NCBI RefSeq assembly: GCF_035918235.1
Contig: NZ_CP109485.1
Span: 1,488,001-1,552,000 of the forward strand
Origin: Streptomyces sp. NBC_01445
Lineage (GTDB): Bacteria > Actinomycetota > Actinomycetes > Streptomycetales > Streptomycetaceae
Reading direction: 5' to 3'
DNA: 64,000 nt
Every line of letters begins with the position of its first letter. Within the stretch, counting starts at the first letter, position 1. Below the pieces are notes generated by a model. That model was not told where the DNA came from. It did not search any database and saw only the letters and a program-made list of their open reading frames with translations. A program made the translations under genes and the position numbers. Below, piece by piece: positions 1-8,256 of the stretch.

Positions 1-626
1 GCCTTGCGCTCGGCGTCCCGGTCCGGGTGCTGCTCGAAGTACTCGTCGACCAGTGCCGTCCTGATGTAGCCGGGGCTGACCGCGTTGACCCGTACGCCGT
101 GCGGCGCGACCTCCAGGGCCATCGAGCGGGTCAGCCCGACAAGTCCGGACTTGGCCGCCGCGTACGGGTACATACCGGCGCAGGTCAGCTTCGCGTGCAG
201 GGACGCGATGTTGACGATCGCCCCGCTGCCGCGCTCGATCATCGACGGCAGGGTGTGCTTCGCGCAGAGGAAGGCCGCCTTCAGGTCTACGTCGAAGACC
301 TGGTCCCATTCCGCCTCGGTCATGGCGACCGGCTCGGCGTAGACGTTGCGTCCTGCGTTGTTGACCAGGATGTCGAGCGGTCCGAGCGTGGCGGTCACGT
401 CGTCCACGGCGTCGGCGACCGACTGCCCGTCCGTGACGTCGACCCGGCGGAAGGCGACGCGGGCGCCCCTGCCGGAGAGTTCGTCGCGCAGCGCCGCTCC
501 GGACTCCTCGTCCAGGTCGAAGAACGCCACGGCCGCGTCCTCGCGCACGGCCGTCTCGACGACCGCCCGGCCGATGCCGCGCGCCCCGCCCGTCACCAGG
601 ACCACCCGGTCCGCCAACCGCCCCAT
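1..626 (-). CDS. SDR-family oxidoreductase (3' end cut by window edge)
   Basis: This is an NAD(P)-dependent short-chain dehydrogenase/reductase. The N-terminus reads MGRLADRVVLVTGGARGIG, the Rossmann glycine motif. An NNAG motif and an IVNIAS segment follow, and the catalytic Tyr-x-x-x-Lys appears as YAAAK rather than the usual YSASK. About 208 codons are visible and the C-terminal part runs off the left edge. The ATG at 624-626 follows AGTGGCG, a modest ribosome site. It diverges from the sugar-enzyme-like gene at 751 and its GntR regulator, so a role in a carbohydrate or hydroxy-acid catabolic module is plausible. That is inference from context; the substrate cannot be read from the sequence. 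Confidence 0.85.
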   Translation of the reverse strand, partial: MGRLADRVVLVTGGARGIGRAVVETAVREDAAVAFFDLDEESGAALRDELSGRGARVAFRRVDVTDGQSVADAVDDVTATLGPLDILVNNAGRNVYAEPVAMTEAEWDQVFDVDLKAAFLCAKHTLPSMIERGSGAIVNIASLHAKLTCAGMYPYAAAKSGLVGLTRSMALEVAPHGVRVNAVSPGYIRTALVDEYFEQHPDRDAERK

Positions 627-750
627 CGCCACTCCTCGATCGCTCCGCCTGCCCGGCCCTCGCCCGGCTCTTGACAGCCTAGCTGCTAAGTAGCGACCCT
701 TGCTGTCGCCCCGCGCCCCGGCCGGGCCCCGAGACCGAAGGTGCGAACGA
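627..750. promoter_or_regulatory. Divergent promoter region with candidate GntR operator
   Basis: This 124-bp gap separates the divergent SDR gene from the gene at 751. A TTGACA hexamer lies at 671-676. Just downstream is the imperfect palindrome GCTGCTAAGTAGC (about 680-692), whose arms match at 10 of 13 positions. Its position between two divergent catabolic-type genes, with a FadR-like regulator two genes away, makes it a candidate operator. No clear -10 is visible at the standard distance. The regulator assignment is inference. Confidence 0.35.
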
Positions 751-2718
751 GTGACCTCACGCTATGTGCTCCGACTCCAGGTGGATCCGGCCGACGATCC
801 GACGCAGGCCGGCGACAGGCTGCTCGCCCTGGCGCGGGCGGCGCGAGCCGAGGAGATCTGCGTATTCCTCTTCGGCCTGGAGTTCAACGACGGCCACGAG
901 AGCCTCGACGGCGTCGCGCACTGGCTGGCGACCACGCGCCCGTGGCGCACCCGGCTCCGCGCCGAGGGCATCGCCGTGAGCCTCAACCCCGGCCACACCG
1001 TGGGCCACAGCGACTGGGCCCGCTCCCTCAAGCCCGGCCAGACCTGGCAGACGATGACCGACCAGCACGGGACGGCCGCCGCCGTGCAGGTGTGCCCGCT
1101 GGACCCCGGCTGGCGCGCGTACTTCGCGCAGACCCTGCGTCTGTACGCAGCCGAGGACGTCGACACGGTGTGGATCGAGGACGACATCCGGCTGCACAAC
1201 CACCGCCCGCTCGACTGGGGCGGCTGCTTCTGCCCGCTCCACCTGGCCGAGTTCGCCCGCCGCACCGGCATCGAGACGACGCGCGAGAAGCTGGTCGCGG
1301 CCTGTACCGCGCCCGGCGACCCGCACCCCTGGCGGGAGCGCTGGCTGGACTTCTGGGACACCACGCAGCGCGAACTCCTCACGTCCTGGCGCGAGATACT
1401 CGGCGACCGGCTCGGCCTGATGTCCTCACGCACGGACTCCCACGCCGCCGAGGGCCGCGACTGGCAGTCCTGGCTGGACCTCCCGACCGTGCACCGCCCG
1501 CACTTCTGGGGCTACTCCGACGGCGCCGGACCCGAACTTCCGCGCGCGATCCAGCAGTTGGACATGCAGCGCACGGTGCAGCCCGAGGGCCTGCGCAGCT
1601 TCCCCGAGATCGAGTGCTGGCCCTACGGACACTGGAACAAGTCCTTCCGCCAGACGGGCGCCCAGATGTCCCTGGCCCACATCCTCGGCAGCGACGGCCT
1701 CGCGATCAGCCTCTACGACTTCCTCGGCAACCACCCGGACGACGAACCCCGCCGCGCCTCCTTCCTCGCAAAGTGGCGGGACACCTTCGACTGGCTGTCG
1801 GAGACGTTCCCGAAGACCCTGCGGACCGTCGGCGTCGGTCTGCCCTGGTCGGAGCGGACCGGACGGCGCACCCGCACCGAGCGCGAGGGCTGGCAGTCGC
1901 TCGTCGTCCCGCACGGCTCATGGGCCGGACTGCTCGGCGCCGCGGGCCACGCAGTGACCGCCCGGGGCGGCGCGAGCGTGAACGCCCTGTCCGGAGAGGC
2001 GACCTGGTCCTTCGAGGACGCCGAACTGCGTGAGTGGCTGGGCCAGGGACTCCTGCTCGACTCGGTGGCGGCCCGCATCCTCTTCGAGCGCGGCTACGGC
2101 CCGCTGATCGGCGTGACGGGGGCGCTGCCGTCCCCCGAGGGGTACGCCCGCGAGATCTGCACCGACCCCGAGTTCTCCCTGCGCCCCGGCTGCGCGATCT
2201 CCCTGGACACCGAGAGCTACGACCGTTCCACCGTGGTCGCGTTCGACCCCGCGCCGGACGCGCGCGTCGCCAGCGTGGTCCGCGACCAGCTCGACCGCGA
2301 GAGAGGCAGCGGACTCCTCCTGTACGAGAACGCGCTGGGCGGCCGGGTCGCCGTCACTCCCTGGCCCGCCCACACCCCCGGCATGACCCTCATGAACGCA
2401 CAGCGCGAGGCGCAGTTGGGCGCCGTACTCGACTGGCTGGACCGGGGTGCGCACGCGCGGGCCACAGGTCATCCGTGGCTCGTCACACAGGCGCTGACGG
2501 ACGGCACTCGCTGGCGCGTCGTGGTGTGGAACGCGTCGCCGGACGAGGCCGACGACTTCCGGCTCCGGCTGCCGCAGGGCATGCCGGAACCACGCTCGGT
2601 GGTCCAGGTGACGGCCAGGGGCGAACGCCTCACCGCGGCCTGGCGCGACGGCCGTCCGCTGCTGTCGCGCCCGCTCGGGCAGTGGGAGTACGTGGTGCTG
2701 AGCAGCAAACACGCCTGA
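751..2718 (+). CDS. Unrecognised large enzyme, TIM-barrel glycosidase-like
   Basis: This 655-residue protein was not assigned to a named family. The N-terminal half looks like a (beta/alpha)8 barrel. It has strand-like segments such as EEICVFLFGLEF (about 34-45) and GIAVSLNPGHT (about 73-83), and then VDTVWIEDDIRLHNH (about 137-151), where the acidic EDD trio at 143-145 would suit a catalytic or metal-binding site. A CFCPLH motif follows near 159. The C-terminal third resembles the beta-rich domains that trail glycosidase barrels. There is no signal peptide, so it should act in the cytoplasm. I chose GTG 751 because GAAGG sits 9 nt upstream; a TTG at 700 is in frame but has no such site. It is followed after 64 nt by a GntR regulator, which supports a sugar or glycoside catabolic role. 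Confidence 0.6.
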   Translation: MTSRYVLRLQVDPADDPTQAGDRLLALARAARAEEICVFLFGLEFNDGHESLDGVAHWLATTRPWRTRLRAEGIAVSLNPGHTVGHSDWARSLKPGQTWQTMTDQHGTAAAVQVCPLDPGWRAYFAQTLRLYAAEDVDTVWIEDDIRLHNHRPLDWGGCFCPLHLAEFARRTGIETTREKLVAACTAPGDPHPWRERWLDFWDTTQRELLTSWREILGDRLGLMSSRTDSHAAEGRDWQSWLDLPTVHRPHFWGYSDGAGPELPRAIQQLDMQRTVQPEGLRSFPEIECWPYGHWNKSFRQTGAQMSLAHILGSDGLAISLYDFLGNHPDDEPRRASFLAKWRDTFDWLSETFPKTLRTVGVGLPWSERTGRRTRTEREGWQSLVVPHGSWAGLLGAAGHAVTARGGASVNALSGEATWSFEDAELREWLGQGLLLDSVAARILFERGYGPLIGVTGALPSPEGYAREICTDPEFSLRPGCAISLDTESYDRSTVVAFDPAPDARVASVVRDQLDRERGSGLLLYENALGGRVAVTPWPAHTPGMTLMNAQREAQLGAVLDWLDRGAHARATGHPWLVTQALTDGTRWRVVVWNASPDEADDFRLRLPQGMPEPRSVVQVTARGERLTAAWRDGRPLLSRPLGQWEYVVLSSKHA

Positions 2719-2782
2719 TTCCCGCCGAGACGCCAACGGTACGCTGGGGCCCGCCCGGCACGTCCCCCTAAGGAGTTCCCAC

Positions 2783-3481
2783 GTGGCAGTGCGCCGCACC
2801 ACACTGTTCGATCAGGTCGCCGGCGAGATCGTCGATCTGATCGAGGAGTCGGGGCTCGAGCCCGGCGACGACGTGCCGTCGGAGGGCGAACTCGCGGCCC
2901 GGTTCGGGGTCAACCGGCTCGCGGTGCGCGAGGCGATCCGGGTGCTGTCCGCCCGCGAGATCCTCGTGTCGAGCCAGGGCCGGCCGGCCAGGGTCAACGT
3001 CCCCTCGGCGCGGGTGTTCGGGCAGATCCTCCAATTCCGCCTGCGCCAGCAGTCGTTGGAGGTCGCCGACGTCCTGGACGCGCGCGCCGCCATCGAGGGA
3101 GCGCTGGCGTCCCGCGCGGCGGCGCGGGTCGCGTCCGGCGACGCCTCCCCCGACGCGGCGGGCGCGCTGCTCGACGAGATGGAGGACGCCGTCGAGGACC
3201 GCGACCGCTTCGTGGCCCTCGATCTCGCCTTCCACCACGAGATCGCGCGCATGGCCGGGAACGGCATGCTGGAACTCGTATTGGAGTCGCTCTCGGACAT
3301 CCTCACCGCACACCGGCTGGCCAGCTACGAAGGGCGGTCCCGCCGGGGCGACAGCCAGCGGGCGACGATCACGGCCCACCGGCGGATCCTGGCCGCCATC
3401 GCGACGGGCGCACAGGACGATGCGGTCGCCGCCATGGCGGCCCACCTCGACGAGACCGGCGAGGATCTCGCCGTGCCTTAG
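2783..3481 (+). CDS. FadR-subfamily GntR transcriptional regulator
   Basis: The 232-residue protein has an N-terminal winged helix of GntR type (about residues 5-70: LFDQVAGEIVDLIE, PSEGELAARFGVNRLAVREAIRVL). A C-terminal helical FCD ligand domain follows (about 90-225), with the DLAFHHEI motif that supplies metal or ligand-binding histidines in this subfamily. GTG 2783 is preceded by AAGGAG at 2770-2775. It lies downstream of and parallel to the TIM-barrel-like gene, so it probably controls that gene and the divergent SDR in response to a small carboxylate or sugar acid. Its end overlaps the end of the convergent phosphatase gene by 4 bp. Confidence 0.9.
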   Translation: MAVRRTTLFDQVAGEIVDLIEESGLEPGDDVPSEGELAARFGVNRLAVREAIRVLSAREILVSSQGRPARVNVPSARVFGQILQFRLRQQSLEVADVLDARAAIEGALASRAAARVASGDASPDAAGALLDEMEDAVEDRDRFVALDLAFHHEIARMAGNGMLELVLESLSDILTAHRLASYEGRSRRGDSQRATITAHRRILAAIATGAQDDAVAAMAAHLDETGEDLAVP

Positions 3482-5538
3482 GCGCGCCCAGGTGGCCCCA
3501 CCTCCGCGAACTCGCACCACACCGCCTTCCCTTCACCCCGCGGTTCGACACCCCAGGAGTCCGCGACCGCGTCGACGAGCAGCAGCCCGCGACCGGATGT
3601 CGCGGCCTCGCCCGGTGTGCGGCGGCGCGGGAACACGCTCGACCGGTCCTTGACCCAGAGCCGGACGCACCGCGCCGGGCCCGGCAGCACTTCGAGGGTG
3701 ATGACGGCGCCGGCCTCCGTGTGCAGGAGCGCGTTCACCATCAGCTCACCGGCAGCGACCTCGACGTCGTCCGCTACCGCCGCGAATCCCCAGTCCTCCA
3801 GGGCCCTTCGCAGCGCTGTGCGGGTCTCGACGAGACCCTGCGGGTCCGCCGGGTGAAGGTACTGGTGGATGCGCGGCGCGAGCGGGGTTCCCGGGTCGAG
3901 GTCCCGGCGCAGGACGAGCAGTGCCACGTCGTCGGCGGTCGGCGTGACCTGCGAGACCCGTTCCGACAGATGCTCGGCGATGGCCCGCGCCTGGACGGCC
4001 CCGTTGCGCACCGCTTCGGTCATGGCCTTCACGCCTGCCGTCACGTCGCGCCCCCGATGCTCGACGAGGCCATCCGTGAACAGGACGAAAGCCTCGCCGG
4101 GCAGCAGGTCGAGCCGTGTCTCGGGATACTCCTCCTGCTCGAACTCCGTGGCCAGGCCCAGCGGGAGTCCGCCCCGCACCGGCGGGGTGCTGACGCGGCC
4201 GTCCGCGTGCCGTAGTACGGGTTCCAGGTGGCCGGCCCTGATGGCCCGTACATCTCCGGTGGCGGGGTCGACCTGGGCGTACGTGCAGGTGGCGAAGCGG
4301 TCGGTGTCGAGTTCGGCGAGGAAGCGCGAGGCGCGCGCGATGACCGTGGACGGCGGGTGGCCCTCACCCGCGAAGGCACGGAGCGCGATGCGCAACTGGC
4401 CCATGACGGCGGCGGCCTGGGTGTCGTGCCCCTCGACGTCACCGACGACGATCCCGATCCTGCGCCGGGGCAGCGGGATCACGTCGTACCAGTCGCCGCC
4501 GACCTCCCGTCCGCTGCCCGCCGCGTGGTAGCGGGCGGCGATCTCGACGCCCGGGAACTTGGGGATGTGCCGGGGCAGCATGCTCGACTGCAGACCCGTG
4601 GCGAAGTCGCGTTCGTTGTCGAAGAGGATGGCCCGCTGGAGGGACTGGGCGACGATGCCCGCGAGGCCGACGCACAGGTCGCGGTCCTCCGCCGTGAACT
4701 CGTCGCGCCCCCGGAAGAGCAGCGCGAGGCCTCCCACGGAGCGGGCCTGGGCGACCAGCGGCAGGAAGGCGGCCGCGTCCAGCTCAAGGCGTTTCGCGTA
4801 CGGGCCGAGGCGCGGGAAGGTGTCCGCGAGTTCGCGCAGGGAGGTGACGAAGCGGGGGCGCTGGGTCATCACCGCCTGGGCGAGGGGCAGCGACTCGTCG
4901 AGGCGGTGCAGCTTGAGCTCCTCGAGGACGGACGTCGACTCACCTGCCAGGGCGATGAGTTGGAGCGCGTCGCCCTCGACGAGGCCGAGGACGAGTCCCT
5001 CCGCGCCGAAGCGTTCGAGCCCGCCCGGACCGGTGAGGACGGCGGTCACGTCGGACACCGTCATGGCGTGGGACAGGGCGTCGGCGGTGCCTTGAAGGAC
5101 GGTGGTCATCCGCTGCCACCCCGCGAGCTGTCCGGGGCTGGTCATGGCGAGCTGGGCGCGGTCCGCGTCGGCGTCGCGCACGATACCGACCACACGCAGC
5201 GGGGTGCCGCTCTCGTCCCTCAGGACCCGGCCGCGCATATGCGTCCACTGCTGTTCGCCGTCGCGGCGCCGCACGCGGAAGTACGCACCGCAAGAGGAGC
5301 GTCCCGCATGGATCGCCGTCATCGCGGCGGCGCCGATCCGGGCGCCCTCCTCGGGCGCGACCTGGGACAGCAAGGACTCGGGCCGGCCGTCGTACTCGTC
5401 GGGCCCGATGTCGAGCACGGCGAAGCCCGCCGCGTCCAGCTCGAGGGTGCCCTCCTCCAGGTCCCAGTCGAAGGTGCCCACGCGGTTCAGGGCGAGGCGC
5501 TCCCCGAGGCCGATCTCCGCCCTGCGCCTTCCTGCCAT
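3478..5538 (-). CDS. PAS-GAF-PP2C (SpoIIE-type) phosphatase with HATPase domain
   Basis: This is a 686-residue signalling protein. Order of domains: a PAS fold (about 15-130, RVGTFDWDLEEGTLELD), a GAF-like domain (about 150-300), a PP2C/SpoIIE serine phosphatase domain (about 330-550, with GREVGGDWYDVIPL and VVGDVEGHD holding the metal-binding aspartates), and a C-terminal HATPase_c anti-sigma kinase-like domain (about 565-680, ELMVNALLH N-box and SGRGLLLVD G-box). Streptomyces has many such proteins, thought to act in partner-switching control of alternative sigma factors by dephosphorylating anti-anti-sigma factors and binding or phosphorylating them. No membrane segment is seen. The ATG at 5536-5538 is used. 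The upstream region carries a duplicated 16-bp motif. Confidence 0.9.
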   Translation of the reverse strand: MAGRRRAEIGLGERLALNRVGTFDWDLEEGTLELDAAGFAVLDIGPDEYDGRPESLLSQVAPEEGARIGAAAMTAIHAGRSSCGAYFRVRRRDGEQQWTHMRGRVLRDESGTPLRVVGIVRDADADRAQLAMTSPGQLAGWQRMTTVLQGTADALSHAMTVSDVTAVLTGPGGLERFGAEGLVLGLVEGDALQLIALAGESTSVLEELKLHRLDESLPLAQAVMTQRPRFVTSLRELADTFPRLGPYAKRLELDAAAFLPLVAQARSVGGLALLFRGRDEFTAEDRDLCVGLAGIVAQSLQRAILFDNERDFATGLQSSMLPRHIPKFPGVEIAARYHAAGSGREVGGDWYDVIPLPRRRIGIVVGDVEGHDTQAAAVMGQLRIALRAFAGEGHPPSTVIARASRFLAELDTDRFATCTYAQVDPATGDVRAIRAGHLEPVLRHADGRVSTPPVRGGLPLGLATEFEQEEYPETRLDLLPGEAFVLFTDGLVEHRGRDVTAGVKAMTEAVRNGAVQARAIAEHLSERVSQVTPTADDVALLVLRRDLDPGTPLAPRIHQYLHPADPQGLVETRTALRRALEDWGFAAVADDVEVAAGELMVNALLHTEAGAVITLEVLPGPARCVRLWVKDRSSVFPRRRTPGEAATSGRGLLLVDAVADSWGVEPRGEGKAVWCEFAEVGPPGRA

Positions 5539-5678
5539 GCGTTCGCTCCGGAGAAGTGAGCCGGGAAACCCCGGCCAGCCGGCCGGGCCTGTCGCCTCCG
5601 GCGCTCCGTCCAGCCCCGCGCGGTCAACGCCGGGAGCCCTCCGAGCATAGCTTTGTGGAATTTATAACGCATTTCTAC

Positions 5679-5717
5679 GCATATGCGGCACGACTTTCTC
5701 TGCATATGCGGCACGAC
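5679..5717. repeat. Two direct 16-bp repeats upstream of the phosphatase gene
   Basis: GCATATGCGGCACGAC occurs at 5679-5694 and again, identically, at 5702-5717, a 23-bp period (about two helical turns). Each copy contains the self-complementary core GCATATGC, and the first is extended to the 10-bp palindrome CGCATATGCG (5678-5687). An AT-rich stretch, TTTATAA at 5661-5667, lies on the phosphatase side. The arrangement looks like a double operator or activator site in the promoter of the divergent-facing phosphatase gene. The binding protein is unknown. Confidence 0.6.
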
Positions 5718-5737
5718 GATCAGCGTGTTCCCGCCGC

Positions 5738-7282
5738 TCAGGGCTCGCGCGGGGCCAGGTTCTGGCGCAGGACCCGCTTGAGGATCTTTCCGCTGGGGTT
5801 GCGGGGCAGCTCCTCCACGAAGTGGACGATCCGCGGCTTCTTGTACGAGGCGATGCGCTCGCGCGCGAAGTCGATGAGGTCCTGTGCGGTGACCGCGTCT
5901 GCCCCGGGCCGCAGCACGACGGCAGCGGTGACGGCCTCCCCCCACAGCTCGTCAGGGGTGCCGAACACGGCGACATCCAGGACCGCGGGGTGCTCGGCGA
6001 GTACGGACTCGACCTCGATCGGGTACACGTTCTCGCCGCCCGTGATCACCATGTCCTTCATCCGGTCGGTGATGAACAGGTAGCCGTCCTTGTCCAGGTA
6101 TCCCGCGTCGCCGGTCCTGAGCCAGCCGTCGGCGGTGAACAACGCCTCGTTCTCCCGCGGCCGTTTCCAGTAGCCCGGGGTGACCTGCCGGGAGCGGGTG
6201 AGGATCTCGCCCACGACACCCGGCGCCACATGATCGCCGGTGACCGGGTCGGCGATGGCGACCTCGACCTCGGGCCACACGTTGCCCGCCGAACGCAGCA
6301 GCGCGGAGCGCGGTCCGTCCACGACGTGGTCCTCGGGCAGCAGCCGCGCGGCGGAGCCGGTCGTCTCGGTGAGGCCGTACTTCTGGTAGAAGCCGCAGCC
6401 GAACGCTTCCATGGACCGGCGCAGCAGTGCGGGCGTGATGGGCGAGGCGCCATAGACGATCAACTGGAGGGCGGAGAAGTCGCGTTCGTCGATGTCGGGC
6501 AGTGCGGTGAGGAGGTGGAGTATGGCGGGCACGAAGAACGTGTGTGTGACCCGGTGGCGCTCCATGAGATCGACGACGGCGGCCGGGACGAGGTCGGGGA
6601 CCAGTACCGTGTGGGCGCCCGCGGCGAGCGCGTTCACCAGCCAGCCGGTCCCGGCGATGTGGAAGACGGGCATGACGTTCAGGGAGACGGACGCCGTCGT
6701 CCAGCCCATCTCGCGCAGCTGGGCCTCGCTCGCGCTGCAGTTGTTCAGCGTGAGCTGGACGCCCTTGGGCAGCCCCGTGGTGCCGGAGGTGTAGAGCTGG
6801 AGGAAGACCGCGTCCTCGCTCCCGGCACCGGGGTCGACGTCGCTCGCCGCGGCCAGCCACTTCTCGTATGTGTGCTCGCCTGCGTCCGCCTCGCTCTCGG
6901 TGACGAGGGTGATGCCGGGAAGCGCGGCGCGGACGGCACGCGCGCCGGGCAGGAACTCGGTCTGGGTGAGGACGACGGCGAGTTCGGCGTCCTGGGCGAC
7001 CGCGACCAGTTCGCGCTCGGCCAGGCGCCAGTTCAGCGGGGTGGCGACGAGCCCTGCCTTGGCGCAGCCCATGAGGAGCTCCGCCGAGAGGACACCGGGG
7101 CGTACGAGATATCCGACGTGGGCGCCCTTGGGCAGGCCCGCGGCGAGGAGGGCCTGCGCGACACGGTTGCCGCGCCGGTCGAGCTCGGCGTAGGTCAGCG
7201 TCCGTGGGCCTTCGGTGACGGCTGGGGCGCCGGGGTGCAGCGCGGCGTGCTGTCGTACGGCGTCGGGCAGGAACGGGCCCAT
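5738..7282 (-). CDS. Acyl-CoA synthetase / fatty-acid-CoA ligase (AMP-forming)
   Basis: This is a 514-residue ANL-superfamily ligase that should activate a carboxylic acid as acyl-AMP and transfer it to CoA. The P-loop-like motif LYTSGTTGLPKG is present, then YGLTETTGS, then GYWKRPRENEALFTADGWLRTGD split over the hinge region, and the C-terminal lysine motif PRNPSGKILK. The upstream in-frame starts lack a ribosome site. I chose ATG 7282 because GGAGG stands 8 nt upstream, inside the sequence of the longer reading frame. It follows the SDR gene (stop at 7405) on the same strand, with a palindrome between them, and the TesB gene lies further upstream. The set suggests degradation or remodelling of fatty or branched acids. 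Confidence 0.9.
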   Translation of the reverse strand: MGPFLPDAVRQHAALHPGAPAVTEGPRTLTYAELDRRGNRVAQALLAAGLPKGAHVGYLVRPGVLSAELLMGCAKAGLVATPLNWRLAERELVAVAQDAELAVVLTQTEFLPGARAVRAALPGITLVTESEADAGEHTYEKWLAAASDVDPGAGSEDAVFLQLYTSGTTGLPKGVQLTLNNCSASEAQLREMGWTTASVSLNVMPVFHIAGTGWLVNALAAGAHTVLVPDLVPAAVVDLMERHRVTHTFFVPAILHLLTALPDIDERDFSALQLIVYGASPITPALLRRSMEAFGCGFYQKYGLTETTGSAARLLPEDHVVDGPRSALLRSAGNVWPEVEVAIADPVTGDHVAPGVVGEILTRSRQVTPGYWKRPRENEALFTADGWLRTGDAGYLDKDGYLFITDRMKDMVITGGENVYPIEVESVLAEHPAVLDVAVFGTPDELWGEAVTAAVVLRPGADAVTAQDLIDFARERIASYKKPRIVHFVEELPRNPSGKILKRVLRQNLAPREP

Positions 7283-7375
7283 GCGGGAGTCCTCCATCGG
7301 CGTCGGCTTCATCGACTGTTCGCAGGACAGGAGCGGACCGTGAGCATCCCGGCCCGGCAGCACGGCGTCAATGCG

Positions 7376-7391
7376 TTGAACACACGTTCAG
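7376..7391. promoter_or_regulatory. Palindrome TTGAACACACGTTCAG, candidate TetR-type operator
   Basis: The core TGAAC-N4-GTTCA is a perfect inverted repeat with 5-bp arms, upstream of the acyl-CoA ligase. Closely similar sequences precede the SDR (8192) and the thioesterase (9115), which suggests one regulator for all three. The regulator gene is not obvious in the window. Confidence 0.5.
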
Positions 7392-7404
7392 GGCCGGTTC
7401 GCGG

Positions 7405-8163
7405 CTACTTGGGGGCCATGCGGATCGAGCCGTCGAGGCGGATGGTCTCGCCGTTCAGCATCGGGTTGGTGACGATCGCCTCGACGAGCTGCGCGTACTC
7501 GGCGGGCTGTCCGAGGCGGCTGGGGTGCGGGACCTGTGCGCCGAGCGAGTCGCGGGCCTCCTGCGGCAGCCGCCCCAGCAGCGGCGTCTCGAAGAGGCCG
7601 GGGGCGATCGTCATCACGCGGATGCTCGTCCGCGCGAGGTCGCGGGCGATCGGCAGGGTCATGCCGACGATGCCGCCCTTGGACGCGGAGTACGCGCACT
7701 GGCCGATCTGCCCGTCGTACGCGGCCACGGAGGCCGTGTTGACGATCACGCCGCGGTCGCCGTCGAGCGGCTCGTTGCCGCCCATCGCCTGGGCGGCCAG
7801 GCGGATCACGTTGAAGGTTCCCACCAGGTTGACCTCGACGACCTTGCGGAACTGGTCGAGGTCGTACGGGCCCTCCTTGCCGACGGTGCGGCCCGCACCG
7901 CCGATCCCGGCGCAGTTGACGGTGACGCGCAGCGGGGCGAGCGCGGCGGCGGCGCCGACCGAGGCGGTGACGTCGGCCTCGCTGGTGACGTCACCGGCAA
8001 CGAACGTCGCGCCGATCTCCTTGGCGACGGCCGCACCGTCGGAGGAGGCCAGATCGAGGATGACGACGCGCGCACCGTTCGCGACGAGCCGCTCGGCGGT
8101 CGCCCGCCCGAGGCCGGAGGCTCCACCGGTGACGAGGGCGGACGAACTGGCATTGATCTGCAT
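7405..8163 (-). CDS. SDR-family 3-hydroxyacyl-CoA dehydrogenase-like
   Basis: The 252-residue short-chain dehydrogenase has the cofactor motif [10 protein letters not shown], the NCAGIGGAG loop and the catalytic YSASKGG. Length, the ALDG-like insertion after the Asn-Ala-Gly loop and the C-terminal [13 protein letters not shown] tail fit the HSD17B10-like group (3-hydroxy-2-methylacyl-CoA or 3-hydroxyacyl-CoA dehydrogenases), which usually work in branched or medium acyl-CoA degradation. It sits between the acyl-CoA ligase and the TesB thioesterase on the same strand. A perfect AACGATCGTT palindrome lies 30 nt upstream of the ATG at 8163. Confidence 0.88.
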   Translation of the reverse strand: MQINASSSALVTGGASGLGRATAERLVANGARVVILDLASSDGAAVAKEIGATFVAGDVTSEADVTASVGAAAALAPLRVTVNCAGIGGAGRTVGKEGPYDLDQFRKVVEVNLVGTFNVIRLAAQAMGGNEPLDGDRGVIVNTASVAAYDGQIGQCAYSASKGGIVGMTLPIARDLARTSIRVMTIAPGLFETPLLGRLPQEARDSLGAQVPHPSRLGQPAEYAQLVEAIVTNPMLNGETIRLDGSIRMAPK

Positions 8164-8191
8164 GGGTTTCCCGTCTCTCCGCTCGCTCTTC

Positions 8192-8207
8192 TTGAACGAT
8201 CGTTAAA
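8192..8207. promoter_or_regulatory. Palindrome TTGAACGATCGTTAAA, candidate TetR-type operator
   Basis: It contains the perfect 10-bp palindrome AACGATCGTT at 8195-8204, 29 nt upstream of the SDR start. It shares TGAAC-N4-GTT with the site before the ligase gene. Sites of this form are typical of TetR regulators of acyl-CoA metabolism, which is family knowledge, not proof here. Confidence 0.55.
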
Positions 8208-8256
8208 TTATGCCGGGAAGCAGATCCTGTCCATGCGGCGAGCCGGGCGAACCGGT

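Noticed and set aside
700..750. TTG at 700 as start of the TIM-barrel-like gene
   Set aside because: No ribosome site precedes it. GTG 751 has GAAGG at a good distance, and the extra residues are unlike a folded N-terminus.
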